From the NCBI RefSeq assembly GCF_003122365.1, contig NZ_CP029254.1, positions 2,367,001 through 2,431,000 of the forward strand: a stretch of DNA of 64,000 nucleotides, read 5' to 3'. Shown in pieces: positions 51,196 through 60,779 of this stretch. Each line of letters starts with the position of its first letter. The stretch's first letter is position 1. Below the pieces are notes generated by a model. That model had not been told where the DNA came from. It worked only from the letters and a program-made list of their open reading frames with translations, and ran no database searches. The position numbers were made by a program, and so were the translations under genes. The DNA comes from Streptomyces spongiicola. Lineage in GTDB: Bacteria; Actinomycetota; Actinomycetes; Streptomycetales; Streptomycetaceae.

Positions 51196-53709
51196 GTGAC
51201 CCTTATCGATCAGCCGCCGCCGGACGCCGACCCCGATGCCCTCTTCGAAGCCTTCACATCATGGGCCGGGGACCGGGGCATCTCCCTCTACCCGGCCCAG
51301 GAGGAGGCGCTGATCGAGGTGGTCTCGGGGGCCAACGTGATCCTCTCCACACCGACCGGCTCCGGAAAGAGCCTGGTCGCCGCGGGTGCGCACTTCGCGG
51401 CCCTCGCCCGCGACGAGGTCACGTTCTACACCGCGCCGATCAAGGCCCTGGTGTCGGAGAAGTTCTTCGACCTCTGCAAGCTCTTCGGCACGGAGAACGT
51501 CGGCATGCTCACCGGCGACGCGTCGGTGAACGCGGACGCGCCCGTCATCTGCTGCACCGCCGAGGTCCTGGCGTCGATCGCGCTGCGGGACGGCAGGGAC
51601 GCCGACATCGGCCAGGTGGTGATGGACGAGTTCCACTTCTACGCGGAACCGGACCGCGGCTGGGCCTGGCAGATCCCGCTCCTCGAACTCCCCCAGGCGC
51701 AGTTCGTGCTGATGTCGGCGACGCTCGGCGACGTGTCGATGTTCGAGAAGGACCTCACCCGCCGCACCGGCCGCGAGACCGCCGTGGTGCGCTCGGCGAC
51801 CCGGCCCGTGCCGCTCTCCTACGAGTACCGCACGACGCCGATCACGGAGACGCTGACCGAGCTGCTGGAGACGAAGCAGGCGCCGGTCTACATCGTGCAC
51901 TTCACCCAGGCGCAGGCGGTCGAGCGGGCGCAGTCGCTGATGAGCATCAACATGTGCACGCGCGAGGAGAAGGACCGCATCGCCGAGCTGATCGGCAACT
52001 TCCGCTTCACCACCAAGTTCGGCCGGAACCTCTCCCGGTACGTCCGCCACGGCATCGGTGTGCACCACGCCGGCATGCTGCCCAAGTACCGCCGTCTCGT
52101 GGAGAAGCTGGCGCAGGCCGGACTTCTGAAGGTGATCTGCGGTACGGACACCCTCGGCGTGGGCGTCAACGTCCCCATCCGCACCGTGCTGTTCACCGCG
52201 CTCACCAAGTACGACGGCAGCCGGGTCCGTACGCTGCGCTCCCGGGAGTTCCACCAGATCGCGGGCCGGGCCGGCCGGGCCGGCTTCGACACCGCCGGCT
52301 TCGTCGTCGCCCAGGCGCCCGACCACGTCGTCGAGAACGAGAAGGCCCTCGCCAAGGCCGGCGACGACCCGAAGAAGAAGCGCAAGGTCGTGCGCAAGAA
52401 GGCTCCCGAGGGCTTCGTCGGCTGGACGCGGAACTCCTTCGAGAAGCTGATCGCCTCCGACCCCGAGCCGCTCACCTCGCGCTTCAAGGTCACCCACGCC
52501 ATGCTGCTGTCGGTGATCGCGCGCCCGGGCGACGCCTTCGAGGCGATGCGCACGCTGCTCGAGGACAACCACGAGCCCCGCAGGCAGCAGCTCCGGCACA
52601 TCCGCCGGGCCATCGCCGTCTACCGCTCGCTGCTCGACGGGGGAATCGTCGAGCGCCTCGACACCCCCGACGCCCAGGGCCGGACCGTCCGGCTCACCGT
52701 CGACTTCCAGCAGGACTTCGCCCTCAACCAGGCGCTGTCCACGTTCGCGCTCGCGGCGTTCGACCTGCTGGACCCCGAGTCGCCGTCGTACGCCCTCGAC
52801 ATGGTGTCCGTCGTCGAGTCGACGCTCGACGACCCGCGGCAGATCCTCGCGGCCCAGGAGAACAAGGCGCGGGGCGAGGCGGTCGCCGCGATGAAGGCGG
52901 ACGGGGTCGAGTACGAGGAGCGGATGGAGCGGCTCCAGGAGATCTCGTACCCGAAGCCGCTGGAGGAGCTGCTCTGGCACGCGTACGGCACCTACCGGAC
53001 GTCGCATCCCTGGGTGGGCGACCACCCGGTGTCCCCGAAGTCCGTGATCCGGGACATGTACGAACGGGCCCTTTCCTTCACGGAGTTCACGTCCTTCTAC
53101 GAGCTGGCCCGCACCGAGGGCATCGTGCTGCGCTATCTGGCGAGCGCGTACAAGGCCCTCGAGCACACCGTGCCGGACGATCTGAAGAGCGAGGACCTGC
53201 AGGATCTGATCGCCTGGCTGGGCGAGATGGTCCGCCAGGTCGACTCCAGCCTCCTCGACGAGTGGGAGCAGCTGGCCAATCCCGAGGTGGAGACCGCCGA
53301 GGAGGCCCAGGAGAAGGCCGATCAGGTGAAGCCGGTCACCGCCAACGCCCGCGCCTTCCGGGTGCTGGTCCGCAACGCGATGTTCCGCCGGGTGGAGCTG
53401 GCGGCGCTCGACCGCGTCGGCGAACTGGGCCGGCTGGACGCCGAGTCGGGCTGGGACGAGGAAGCCTGGGGCGAGGCGATGGACGGGTACTGGGACGAGT
53501 ACGACGACCTCGCCACCGGACCGGACGCGCGCGGCCCGAAACTGCTCGCCATCGAGGAGGACCCGGGGCACGGCCTCTGGCGTGTCCGGCAGACGTTCGC
53601 CGACCCGAACGACGACCACGACTGGGGCATCAGCGCGGAGGTCGACCTGGCGGCCTCGGACGAGGAGGGCCGGGCCGTCGTGCGCGTGACGTCGGTGGGC
53701 CGGCTGTGA
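51196..53709 (+). CDS. Ski2-like DEAD/DEAH-box RNA helicase with DUF3516
   Basis: An 837-residue superfamily 2 helicase. Walker A STPTGSGKS (51-59), VVMDEFHFY as the DExH box, LMSATLGD, HHAGMLPKYRRLVE, and QIAGRAGRAGFDTAGF complete the motor. The C-terminal ~350 residues match the actinobacterial DUF3516 region and are rich in acidic helices, with a basic KKKRKVVRKKAP linker at about 395-406. It probably acts in RNA turnover or remodelling, like Ski2/Mtr4. GTG 51196 is chosen because the upstream frame is repeat-derived. Confidence 0.9.
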   Translation: MTLIDQPPPDADPDALFEAFTSWAGDRGISLYPAQEEALIEVVSGANVILSTPTGSGKSLVAAGAHFAALARDEVTFYTAPIKALVSEKFFDLCKLFGTENVGMLTGDASVNADAPVICCTAEVLASIALRDGRDADIGQVVMDEFHFYAEPDRGWAWQIPLLELPQAQFVLMSATLGDVSMFEKDLTRRTGRETAVVRSATRPVPLSYEYRTTPITETLTELLETKQAPVYIVHFTQAQAVERAQSLMSINMCTREEKDRIAELIGNFRFTTKFGRNLSRYVRHGIGVHHAGMLPKYRRLVEKLAQAGLLKVICGTDTLGVGVNVPIRTVLFTALTKYDGSRVRTLRSREFHQIAGRAGRAGFDTAGFVVAQAPDHVVENEKALAKAGDDPKKKRKVVRKKAPEGFVGWTRNSFEKLIASDPEPLTSRFKVTHAMLLSVIARPGDAFEAMRTLLEDNHEPRRQQLRHIRRAIAVYRSLLDGGIVERLDTPDAQGRTVRLTVDFQQDFALNQALSTFALAAFDLLDPESPSYALDMVSVVESTLDDPRQILAAQENKARGEAVAAMKADGVEYEERMERLQEISYPKPLEELLWHAYGTYRTSHPWVGDHPVSPKSVIRDMYERALSFTEFTSFYELARTEGIVLRYLASAYKALEHTVPDDLKSEDLQDLIAWLGEMVRQVDSSLLDEWEQLANPEVETAEEAQEKADQVKPVTANARAFRVLVRNAMFRRVELAALDRVGELGRLDAESGWDEEAWGEAMDGYWDEYDDLATGPDARGPKLLAIEEDPGHGLWRVRQTFADPNDDHDWGISAEVDLAASDEEGRAVVRVTSVGRL

Positions 53710-53773
53710 GCCGCCGCGCGCCTCTCCTGCCGCACGTCCGCAGCGGCAGGCGGGCCCCACGCCGCGGGGCGGA

Positions 53774-56700
53774 TCAGTCCGTGCCCGGGCCCGGGGGGTC
53801 CACCAGAGCTGCGGCGAGGGCCGTGTAGGCGTCTGCCGTGGCGGGGCGCAGCCTGCCGAGGGCGGGACTCGGAGCCGAGGCGAGGACATGGTCGAAGGGA
53901 ACGATGACGGGTCGCCGTCGCCGGTCGAGCAGTCGTACGGCGACGGTGCCGTCCGCAAGAGGCTGCAACCCCCCGCCGAGCCGTGTGACGATCACCAAGG
54001 CATCGGCCGCCAGCCGCGGGTACCCCACTTCGCCGATCTGGGCGAGTCGGGCGGCGGCGGCCCCGATGGATTCCTCGGTCGCGTTGCAGCAGACCAGCAC
54101 TCGATCGGTCAGCTCCAGAACGGCATCCGCCGTGCGGTCGAGTCGCGGAGGCGCCCAGTCGGTGAGGATCATCGGATAGTGCCGGTCCGCCACCGCCATG
54201 ATGCGGCGGTACTCTTCCGTGTAGGCGGGGCTCGGCACCGTGTGGGTCGGGCTGTGGGCCAGCACCTGGAGTCCGTGCGGCGTCTCGCTGGTCAGGCGCT
54301 TGAACTCTTCGTAGGAGCTGTCCCCGGGCAGGGCGGCGGCCTCCCTCAGTGTGGCGCGGTTGCGGTGCGAGAGCCGCCTGCTGAGTTCCCCCCGCGCGGG
54401 CGCCCCGTCCAGGGCGAGCACGGGTTCGTCGCGTACCGAGGCGAGGACCGAGCCCAGCACGATGGTGGTGGTCGAGCGTCCGGCCAGGGGGTGCGCCCCC
54501 ACGAGAGTGACATGGCGGCTGTGGCCGAGTGGGGTTCGGATCCTCTCCAGCAGTTCCGCATGCTCCGTCCGCGAGGGTCCCCATCGTGCCGCGCGCCGGC
54601 CGATACGCGGTGCCGGCCTTCGCACGGGCGGTGCCGGGCGGAATTCCAGCGGAACCCGGTTGCCGGCTTCGGCGCCGGACGCGGCGACGACCGCGCGGGG
54701 CGGCCCCGAGCCGCGCACCGCGGGTCCTGCCAGAGCCGAGGCGATCGACACGTATCGCGCCAGGACCGCGGCGACCTCGCTCGCGGAGGGCCGTCGGCCG
54801 GGGTCGTGGTCGACGCATCGGAGGACGAGTTCTCTGAGCGGGGCCCACGTGTCGCCCTGCCAGAGTTCCATGCCGTCCGTGAGGTAGTGCCTGGAGCGGT
54901 TCTCCTTGCTGCCGACCGCCCGGAGGAGGTCCCCGAGCGCCTGAACACTGGACGCCTCGTCGGGCGGTGGGCCCTCGCCCGTGTACTCGCCGTCGACGGA
55001 GCAGTCCGACAGGCCCATGAGCATGACCGAACGGTCCAGGACGACGATGGATTCCGGTGAGAGGTCGGCTGGGTGCAGTCCCTTCAGATGGCACAGGCTC
55101 ACGGCCCCTGCGAGATGCCAGGCCAGTGTGATGCTGGTGAGCACGTCAAGCGGTGGCCGAGGGTCGGGTGAGGTGAAGGGGAGCACGTCGGCGAGTCGTG
55201 GGGGACCGGCTGCGTGCGGCTTCGGGCTCCCGGCGAGTTCGGTCGCCGTCCAGGCCGGGCGCCCCGACAGCTCTTGTCCGAGAAGCCGCGGAGCGTAGCG
55301 GCCGTCCATGCGCTCCAGTGCCTCGGCCTCCGTGGCGAGAAGCCGAACCAGCGAAGGGGGCATGTCGGGTCGGACGACCCGCACCGCGGCCCAGGCTCCG
55401 GCGTCGTCCTGTCCGAGGTAGACGATGGTGCGTCGCCCCACCCTGCGCCTGGTGAGCCTGTAGGGACCGATGCGCGCGGGATCGTGCGGGGTCAGCGGCG
55501 CCCATGTCCCGGCCGGCGTGCGCTCCTCGCGTGCGGTCTCCTCGAGCGGCGCCGTCGGGCGCAGCGAGACTCCGAGTCGGGCGAGCAGACGGCGCTCGAT
55601 CACGCTGAAGGACCGGAACGCCTCCGGAAGGTCGTCGTCTCCGTCGGGATGGACGAGCCACGCGGGGAAGTCCGGTGAGCGTCCGGCGAGTTGCTCCAGG
55701 CGCCGGCCGATGCTGCGTCCCGTGCGCAGGAGTTCGTCACTCGGGACGGCGTCGAGCAGTGCTCCCTTCGCTTCCTCCGGGAAGTCGAACACCCTGTGCT
55801 GAGGCGGCAGGGGACCGGGCACCGGCGCCGGACTGGGACGCAGCACACCGCCGAGGAAGACCTCTGCCAGATGCGCCGTCCCGGCGCGCCACGGCACTGT
55901 CGCCAGAACCAGGCGCATCACCGGGACCGAGACCGGTGACACCGCGGCGACATGGGCGGCGAGGCGGTAAGCCTCCGGGGTCGCGGCATCACGGAACCGC
56001 TGCAGCCCGCGCTCTTGCGGCAGCCCTGCGGTTCTGCCGCGTGGGCGGGTGAGCAGCGGGAGTTCGAGAGTGGTCCCCGGGGACGCGACCAGATGGGCCC
56101 AGTCCCCGAGGGAGCGGGCCGTCGGCTCGAGTACGGGCACGGGAATCCCGGTGAAGTCCGCGACACCGGGTGGCAGCACCCGGTCCGTCACCGTCCAGGA
56201 CGCGCCCGCGCTTCCCCTGCGGCGTGTGGTGGCCTGCCAGCGATCGGCCTGGATGCCGGAGCCCTCCCAGAGAGAGGTCGGCAGGGCGTGCACGACCGAG
56301 ACCGGTCCGCTGCCGGACCAGGTCTGCAACACGTCGTGCATGGAGCCCGTGCGCCACGCGGCACCCATTCCGTCGCTGACCACGAGGATGAGCGTCTGGC
56401 CCGAGGGGTCCGTGAGGACCGACGGCGACATCGTCGTGGAGGAGGGGTCGAAGGGCTGTCCGCGCAGGGAGGGGAGGGCCCGGCGGCTGTCGAGGCCGTG
56501 TACGCGGACCGAGCGGAAGGCGCCGAGCCTCTGCATCAGGGTGCGCAGTTCGGCGACGAGCCGATGCCAGAGCAGCATCGAGAGACCGTCGTCGACGAGC
56601 AGGACGAGGTGAAGCCACCGCTCACGCGCGGGCCGGGTGACGACGTCGGGCAGTCCGGTCTCGGCGAGCGCCGCCGCGGTGGCGGCCTCGTCGACTTCGT

Positions 56701-57157
56701 GGTGCCGCAGACTGGGGCGCCGCTGCTTCAGCGGGCGCAGCGCCCGGCCTATGAGCAGTTCGTCGCGGAGCGCCTTGTCTTCGGGTACGCGCAGGGGCAT
56801 GGCGCGCTTCTCCCGCGGACGACCGCCGGTGACAGCGACCGGATCGGGCCGGGACGGAACGGCGCGCTGTGCCGCCGCGTGGAGTGCGGGGCTACCGTCG
56901 TCGACGGGCCGGTCGCCGAGCCGATCGGCCTGTTCGCAGGGCGTGTTCGGCGTGCCGCTCCCGGTATCGGGGGCGGGCCGGGCCGCGGGCCGCTGATCGG
57001 GCCCGGGTCCGTTCAGCGGCAGCCGCTCGTCGGCCGGGAGCCTTCCGGCGAGCCACAGGACGTCGAGCAGTTCCTGCGGATCGAGTTCCAGGCCGGCGCC
57101 GCGGAGTACCCGCAGTACCCCGCGGAGTCGATCGTCCGCCACCGCACGCACCCTCAC
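53774..57157 (-). CDS. SAV_2336-type protein fused to a pseudokinase and ParA/MinD-like domain
   Basis: A 1127-residue multidomain protein, last gene of a four-gene operon. N-terminal SAV_2336/vWA-like region: HLVLLVDDGLSMLLWHRLVA and LILVVSDGMGAAWRTG. Residues ~565-810 look like a protein kinase with the catalytic motifs degraded: VAIK-type Lys reads AAVRVV, HRD reads HPADLSPESIVV and DFG reads GLSD. Residues ~885-1120 resemble ParA/MinD ATPases, but the P-loop reads GAHPLAGRSTTT, lacking the signature Lys. GTG overlaps the MoxR stop (GTGA). It is predicted to be the regulated effector or signalling platform of the system. Confidence 0.8.
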   Translation of the reverse strand: MRVRAVADDRLRGVLRVLRGAGLELDPQELLDVLWLAGRLPADERLPLNGPGPDQRPAARPAPDTGSGTPNTPCEQADRLGDRPVDDGSPALHAAAQRAVPSRPDPVAVTGGRPREKRAMPLRVPEDKALRDELLIGRALRPLKQRRPSLRHHEVDEAATAAALAETGLPDVVTRPARERWLHLVLLVDDGLSMLLWHRLVAELRTLMQRLGAFRSVRVHGLDSRRALPSLRGQPFDPSSTTMSPSVLTDPSGQTLILVVSDGMGAAWRTGSMHDVLQTWSGSGPVSVVHALPTSLWEGSGIQADRWQATTRRRGSAGASWTVTDRVLPPGVADFTGIPVPVLEPTARSLGDWAHLVASPGTTLELPLLTRPRGRTAGLPQERGLQRFRDAATPEAYRLAAHVAAVSPVSVPVMRLVLATVPWRAGTAHLAEVFLGGVLRPSPAPVPGPLPPQHRVFDFPEEAKGALLDAVPSDELLRTGRSIGRRLEQLAGRSPDFPAWLVHPDGDDDLPEAFRSFSVIERRLLARLGVSLRPTAPLEETAREERTPAGTWAPLTPHDPARIGPYRLTRRRVGRRTIVYLGQDDAGAWAAVRVVRPDMPPSLVRLLATEAEALERMDGRYAPRLLGQELSGRPAWTATELAGSPKPHAAGPPRLADVLPFTSPDPRPPLDVLTSITLAWHLAGAVSLCHLKGLHPADLSPESIVVLDRSVMLMGLSDCSVDGEYTGEGPPPDEASSVQALGDLLRAVGSKENRSRHYLTDGMELWQGDTWAPLRELVLRCVDHDPGRRPSASEVAAVLARYVSIASALAGPAVRGSGPPRAVVAASGAEAGNRVPLEFRPAPPVRRPAPRIGRRAARWGPSRTEHAELLERIRTPLGHSRHVTLVGAHPLAGRSTTTIVLGSVLASVRDEPVLALDGAPARGELSRRLSHRNRATLREAAALPGDSSYEEFKRLTSETPHGLQVLAHSPTHTVPSPAYTEEYRRIMAVADRHYPMILTDWAPPRLDRTADAVLELTDRVLVCCNATEESIGAAAARLAQIGEVGYPRLAADALVIVTRLGGGLQPLADGTVAVRLLDRRRRPVIVPFDHVLASAPSPALGRLRPATADAYTALAAALVDPPGPGTD

Positions 57158-58110
57158 ACACTGCCCGTCAGCTGGTGCAGGACCGCGTCGAGCAAGCCGT
57201 CGGCATCCAGGTCCACCCCGCCGGTCCGGAGGAAGACGGCATTCAGCAACTGGTCTGTGGCCAGCTCCCCGGGAGCCCGCCTGCGCAGGAACGCCTGGAG
57301 GAGGTCGTCCACGTCGGCGAGTACCTCGTCACCGAGGTGTGCGGAGACGATCTCACGCAGCCGCTCCTCATCCGGAACAGGCAGCTCGAGCCGAATACAC
57401 CGGCGCAGGAAGGCGGGCGGAAAGTCGCGCTCGCCGTTGCTGGTGATGACCACGACGGGGAACTCGGTGCACTGGACGCGGCCCCGCTCCACCGGCACGG
57501 TGTCGTTGCCGTCCGCGGTGAGCACGTTCACGACCGCCCATTCCTCGGGGAGCCGGATGAGTTCCGGGATCTCGAACACGCCCTCCTCGAACACGGTGAG
57601 CAGGTCGTTGGGCAGGTCGACGTCGCCCTTGTCCATCTCGTCCACCAGGAGTGCCCGGGGCACACCGCGCGGCACCAGGGCGGTGCCCAGCGGGCCGAGT
57701 CTGACGAACCCGCCGATGGACGGCTCCTCACCGCCCCGGTCACGGCTGAGGGTCGTCTCCCGCAGCCGCCCGATGGCGTCGTACTGGTAGAGCGCGTCCT
57801 GCACCCCGGAGCGGCTGTTCACCGGCCACCGCAGCAACGCGCCCAGGTCGAGTTCGTGCGCGATGGCCCGGGCGAGCGAGGACTTCCCCGTCCCGGCGGG
57901 CCCGGTGACCAGCAGAGGCCGACGCAGGTGCAGAGCGGCGTTCACGACGTCGGTGTGCCGAGGGGAGATCAGATAGGGCAGGGGCTCGACGGGCCGGTCG
58001 GGCGCGGCGGGTCGGAAGCGGCGCCACGGCGGGGCCGGGGGCATGGCGACGGTGCGGCGGACTCCGTCACCGCGGAAGATGCGCCAGTCTGCTCGAGGGG
58101 ACGTGGTCAT
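57154..58110 (-). CDS. MoxR-type AAA+ ATPase
   Basis: A 318-residue AAA+ ATPase. Walker A LLVTGPAGTGKSS (66-78), Walker B ALLVDEMDK (153-161), sensor 1 VVVITSNGERDFPPAF and the arginine-finger region FLRRCIRLELP are intact. The family acts as a chaperone-like switch on vWA partner proteins, here the SAV_2336 protein downstream. ATG overlaps the trypsin-VMAP stop (TGATG) and its stop overlaps the next GTG, so all are translationally coupled. Confidence 0.9.
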   Translation of the reverse strand: MTTSPRADWRIFRGDGVRRTVAMPPAPPWRRFRPAAPDRPVEPLPYLISPRHTDVVNAALHLRRPLLVTGPAGTGKSSLARAIAHELDLGALLRWPVNSRSGVQDALYQYDAIGRLRETTLSRDRGGEEPSIGGFVRLGPLGTALVPRGVPRALLVDEMDKGDVDLPNDLLTVFEEGVFEIPELIRLPEEWAVVNVLTADGNDTVPVERGRVQCTEFPVVVITSNGERDFPPAFLRRCIRLELPVPDEERLREIVSAHLGDEVLADVDDLLQAFLRRRAPGELATDQLLNAVFLRTGGVDLDADGLLDAVLHQLTGSV

Positions 58111-60269
58111 CAGCTCTCCTGCGGCTCGGACAGATGCAACTGGGGTACCGGCCGGTCGGCGTCGGCCCAGGCGAGCACGGGCCGCCCGGGGTACTCGCTG
58201 GGCCGGTGGACGGTCTTGGCCCGGTAGGACCGGACTCCTTCCGGTAGCTCGCGTGTGGTGACGGTGGCGATGTGGTCGACCGCGTGGGATTCGTCTCCGC
58301 GGTCCCACACCACGACGGGGACGCCGACGGCGAGGCACACCTCGACGATCCCGTCCCTCAGATGCTCGGCGGCGTCCACCGCCACGCGTACGGCGTCCTG
58401 GTGGTCCATGAGCGTTCCGTAGATCTGCCGCGGCCCCACCGTCGCACCCGAGAAGCGCAGGGAGGCACCCGTGTCCAGCTGCCGCCACCGCCTGCGCCAT
58501 TCGGGGAGGAAACGTTCGTTGCGGCGCAGGAGTTCCGGGCAGTTGACCACGAGCGGGTACTCGGCGCCCAGCACACCGGGTACGACATCGTCCGGACTCC
58601 AGGTCTCCCATTCGTCGATGGGAAGGTTCAGCCCGCTCCGGTCGACGACGGCCTCCACCAGAGGGCGCCGCTCCTCCGGCGACAGGCGATGGAACGACTC
58701 GAGGACGTGCAGCAGGAGGCGGGCCGCCTCGCCGCCGGTGTGGTCGCGGTCCGACTCCGTGGTGACCTGCCGGGGCCCTGTCCCCTCGTCGCACCAGATG
58801 CGCAGGCGGTAGCGGTCCGGTAGCACGCCGCGTGTGATGTGGACGAGTACCCGGGGAGGGCCGCTGCACGCGGCGAGGGCCCCCGCCCACTCGTCGGCGT
58901 CGAAACGCCGCTCGGCGAGGGCCGATTGCGGAATGCCGAGCCGCTGGGCGACACCGTCGCACCACAGCCGGAGTCCCGCCCTCCGATCCTCGGAGCAGAG
59001 CGCGGCGAGGTACTCCATCACGCGCAGCAGCCCCGGGACCCGGGGGGACACACCCTGCGAACGGCTGTCCCCGGGCAGCCGTTCGAGCCTGTCGACGACA
59101 TCGGCCGCGGCGGCAGGGCCGGACGGCTCCACGGGATAGTCGGCGGCCAGCGGCAGGGCCGCCCGGGCTGCCACCGGCAGCCGCGCGCTCACGGAGCCCG
59201 GCAGTTGGCCGAGGATCTCGGTCAGTCTGCCGTACTCCCGCGGCGACAGCAGGCGGGGCACCGGGGACATGCGGCCGATCGCGAGCAGCTGCCGGACCGC
59301 GGAGGGGTCCCTCAACCGCAGGATCTCGGTCAACGCGGGTAACGCCCGCGGCTCGGTGACCAGAAGGCGCGCGAACTCCTCGGGGCTGGGGGCCGACCCG
59401 TCGTCGGGGTGGCGAAGGGCGCACCGCCCTGCGACGAGCCGCCCGAGGTCCCCACGCAGGTCCGTGGACGGGACGATGCCGTGGATGGTCTCCGCGAACA
59501 GGGCGAATGCCGGATCGTCGGGCGGGGGCTCGTCGTCGACCAGTCCGACCGCGCCCACGGAGGCCAGCTCCCGGCGTATCCGCTGCCAGGGGATCGCCCA
59601 GCTCCTGCGCGCCACGTGCTGGGAGCTGTGAGGCAGGAGTCGTCCGGTGACCGGGTCGGCCGGGGGCATCGTGTGGGCGGCCACGAGCCCGACCGCCGCG
59701 TCGCCCGGCACCGACCACAGAGCCCCGCCGCTGAAAGCGGGGCCGATCGACATGCCGGTCGGCTCACCGTCCACGTAACCGACGGACTTGTCGCAGGTCT
59801 TGACCCGGACGTCGGCGAAGGAGCCGGGCCTTCCGCTGCTGCTCCAGGCCCTCAGACTCTGGCCGGGCCGCATCGGTGCCCAACGGGTCTGCGGCATCCG
59901 TCCCTCGGGCGGCCGGGGGAACGTGAGGACGGCGAGGTCGCCGTGCCAGACCCGGTCCTCCCGTTCACGCACCGGCAACGTGCCGTCGAGGCGGCGGGGT
60001 GGGATCCAGTGGGTGAGTTCGCCCGTGGCTTCACGCGTCCCGTGCCGGTCACGGTAGTCGATGCGCAGCGCAACCCTGCCCGGCGGGGCCGCGGCGAACA
60101 CGGCCCGGCCGAGCGCGTCGTTGACGACGTGCGCACACGTCAGCACGACTCCCGGGGAGAGGAGCACACCCGCGCCGGCGGTGACGGACCCGCCCACCCG
60201 CCGCACCGCCACTACCAGGCGGCCCGCGTCGTCGGGTCCCATCGCGGCACCGCCGAAGAACCAGCCCAC
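58110..60269 (-). CDS. Trypsin-like protease fused to VMAP domains
   Basis: A 719-residue protein. Residues ~15-240 are a trypsin-like protease with an intact triad: His47 (LTCAHVV), Asp111 (HGDLAVL) and Ser180 (GPAFSGGAL). No signal peptide, so the protease works in the cytosol. The rest matches the vWA-MoxR-associated protein (VMAP) middle and C-terminal domains, with VLVHITRGVLPDRYRLRIWC and the C-terminal VVVWDRGDESHAVDHI. Activation by the MoxR/SAV module could trigger self or target proteolysis. Confidence 0.85.
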   Translation of the reverse strand: MGWFFGGAAMGPDDAGRLVVAVRRVGGSVTAGAGVLLSPGVVLTCAHVVNDALGRAVFAAAPPGRVALRIDYRDRHGTREATGELTHWIPPRRLDGTLPVREREDRVWHGDLAVLTFPRPPEGRMPQTRWAPMRPGQSLRAWSSSGRPGSFADVRVKTCDKSVGYVDGEPTGMSIGPAFSGGALWSVPGDAAVGLVAAHTMPPADPVTGRLLPHSSQHVARRSWAIPWQRIRRELASVGAVGLVDDEPPPDDPAFALFAETIHGIVPSTDLRGDLGRLVAGRCALRHPDDGSAPSPEEFARLLVTEPRALPALTEILRLRDPSAVRQLLAIGRMSPVPRLLSPREYGRLTEILGQLPGSVSARLPVAARAALPLAADYPVEPSGPAAAADVVDRLERLPGDSRSQGVSPRVPGLLRVMEYLAALCSEDRRAGLRLWCDGVAQRLGIPQSALAERRFDADEWAGALAACSGPPRVLVHITRGVLPDRYRLRIWCDEGTGPRQVTTESDRDHTGGEAARLLLHVLESFHRLSPEERRPLVEAVVDRSGLNLPIDEWETWSPDDVVPGVLGAEYPLVVNCPELLRRNERFLPEWRRRWRQLDTGASLRFSGATVGPRQIYGTLMDHQDAVRVAVDAAEHLRDGIVEVCLAVGVPVVVWDRGDESHAVDHIATVTTRELPEGVRSYRAKTVHRPSEYPGRPVLAWADADRPVPQLHLSEPQES

Positions 60270-60272
60270 GTG

Positions 60273-60662
60273 TCAGTCCGTACGGGGCTGCGGGTGCCAC
60301 GTCGCGGACACCTCGATGTGGGCTTGGCCACTGCCCCCGACGATCCCCAGTTTGAGGTCCTGGCCGATCTGCACTCCGAAGGAGACGTTGATCTCCTGCG
60401 GAGGGCTCGGCGCCGCGGTCACCGCGTCGTGCACCTCCTGGAGCACCGTGCCGAGGGGCCGCAGAGCACGCCGGAGAGAGTCGATGGCGAACGACGGACT
60501 CCCCGTACCGCGTGCCACGGGTACGGTCGGTCCCATGCCGTCGGGGTCGTCGCTCCCCGGGGACGCGGATGGCGGATGGGCGTCCTCCGCCCCGGGGACG
60601 AGGACGAACCGGACGGCGGTTCCGTCCGCGAGCTGCAGTTCGCTGTAGGTCGACACACGCAT
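60273..60662 (-). CDS. Trypco1 (CU044_2847-type) trypsin-co-occurring protein
   Basis: A 129-residue protein. YSELQLADGTAVRFVLVPG, then SFAIDSLRRALRPLGTVLQE and the strand run INVSFGVQIGQDLKLGIVGG, ending ISVTW-like AHIEVSATWHP, match the small domain that co-occurs with trypsin-like proteases in actinobacterial conflict operons. A Pro/Asp-rich insert lies at residues 25-60. It starts the operon, 3 nt before the protease GTG. ATG 60662 is preferred; an upstream ATG at 60755 would overlap the gpx promoter. Confidence 0.82.
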   Translation of the reverse strand: MRVSTYSELQLADGTAVRFVLVPGAEDAHPPSASPGSDDPDGMGPTVPVARGTGSPSFAIDSLRRALRPLGTVLQEVHDAVTAAPSPPQEINVSFGVQIGQDLKLGIVGGSGQAHIEVSATWHPQPRTD

Positions 60663-60779
60663 ATTGTGCCGATCAGCGTGTGTCCGGCTGGGCGGTTGAG
60701 GGATTTCGACCAGCTCCGACCCCATCCACGGGGCCTGGGAATAGGATGAGTCCATACCGACCGTCTCCTAGGAGTTGCC

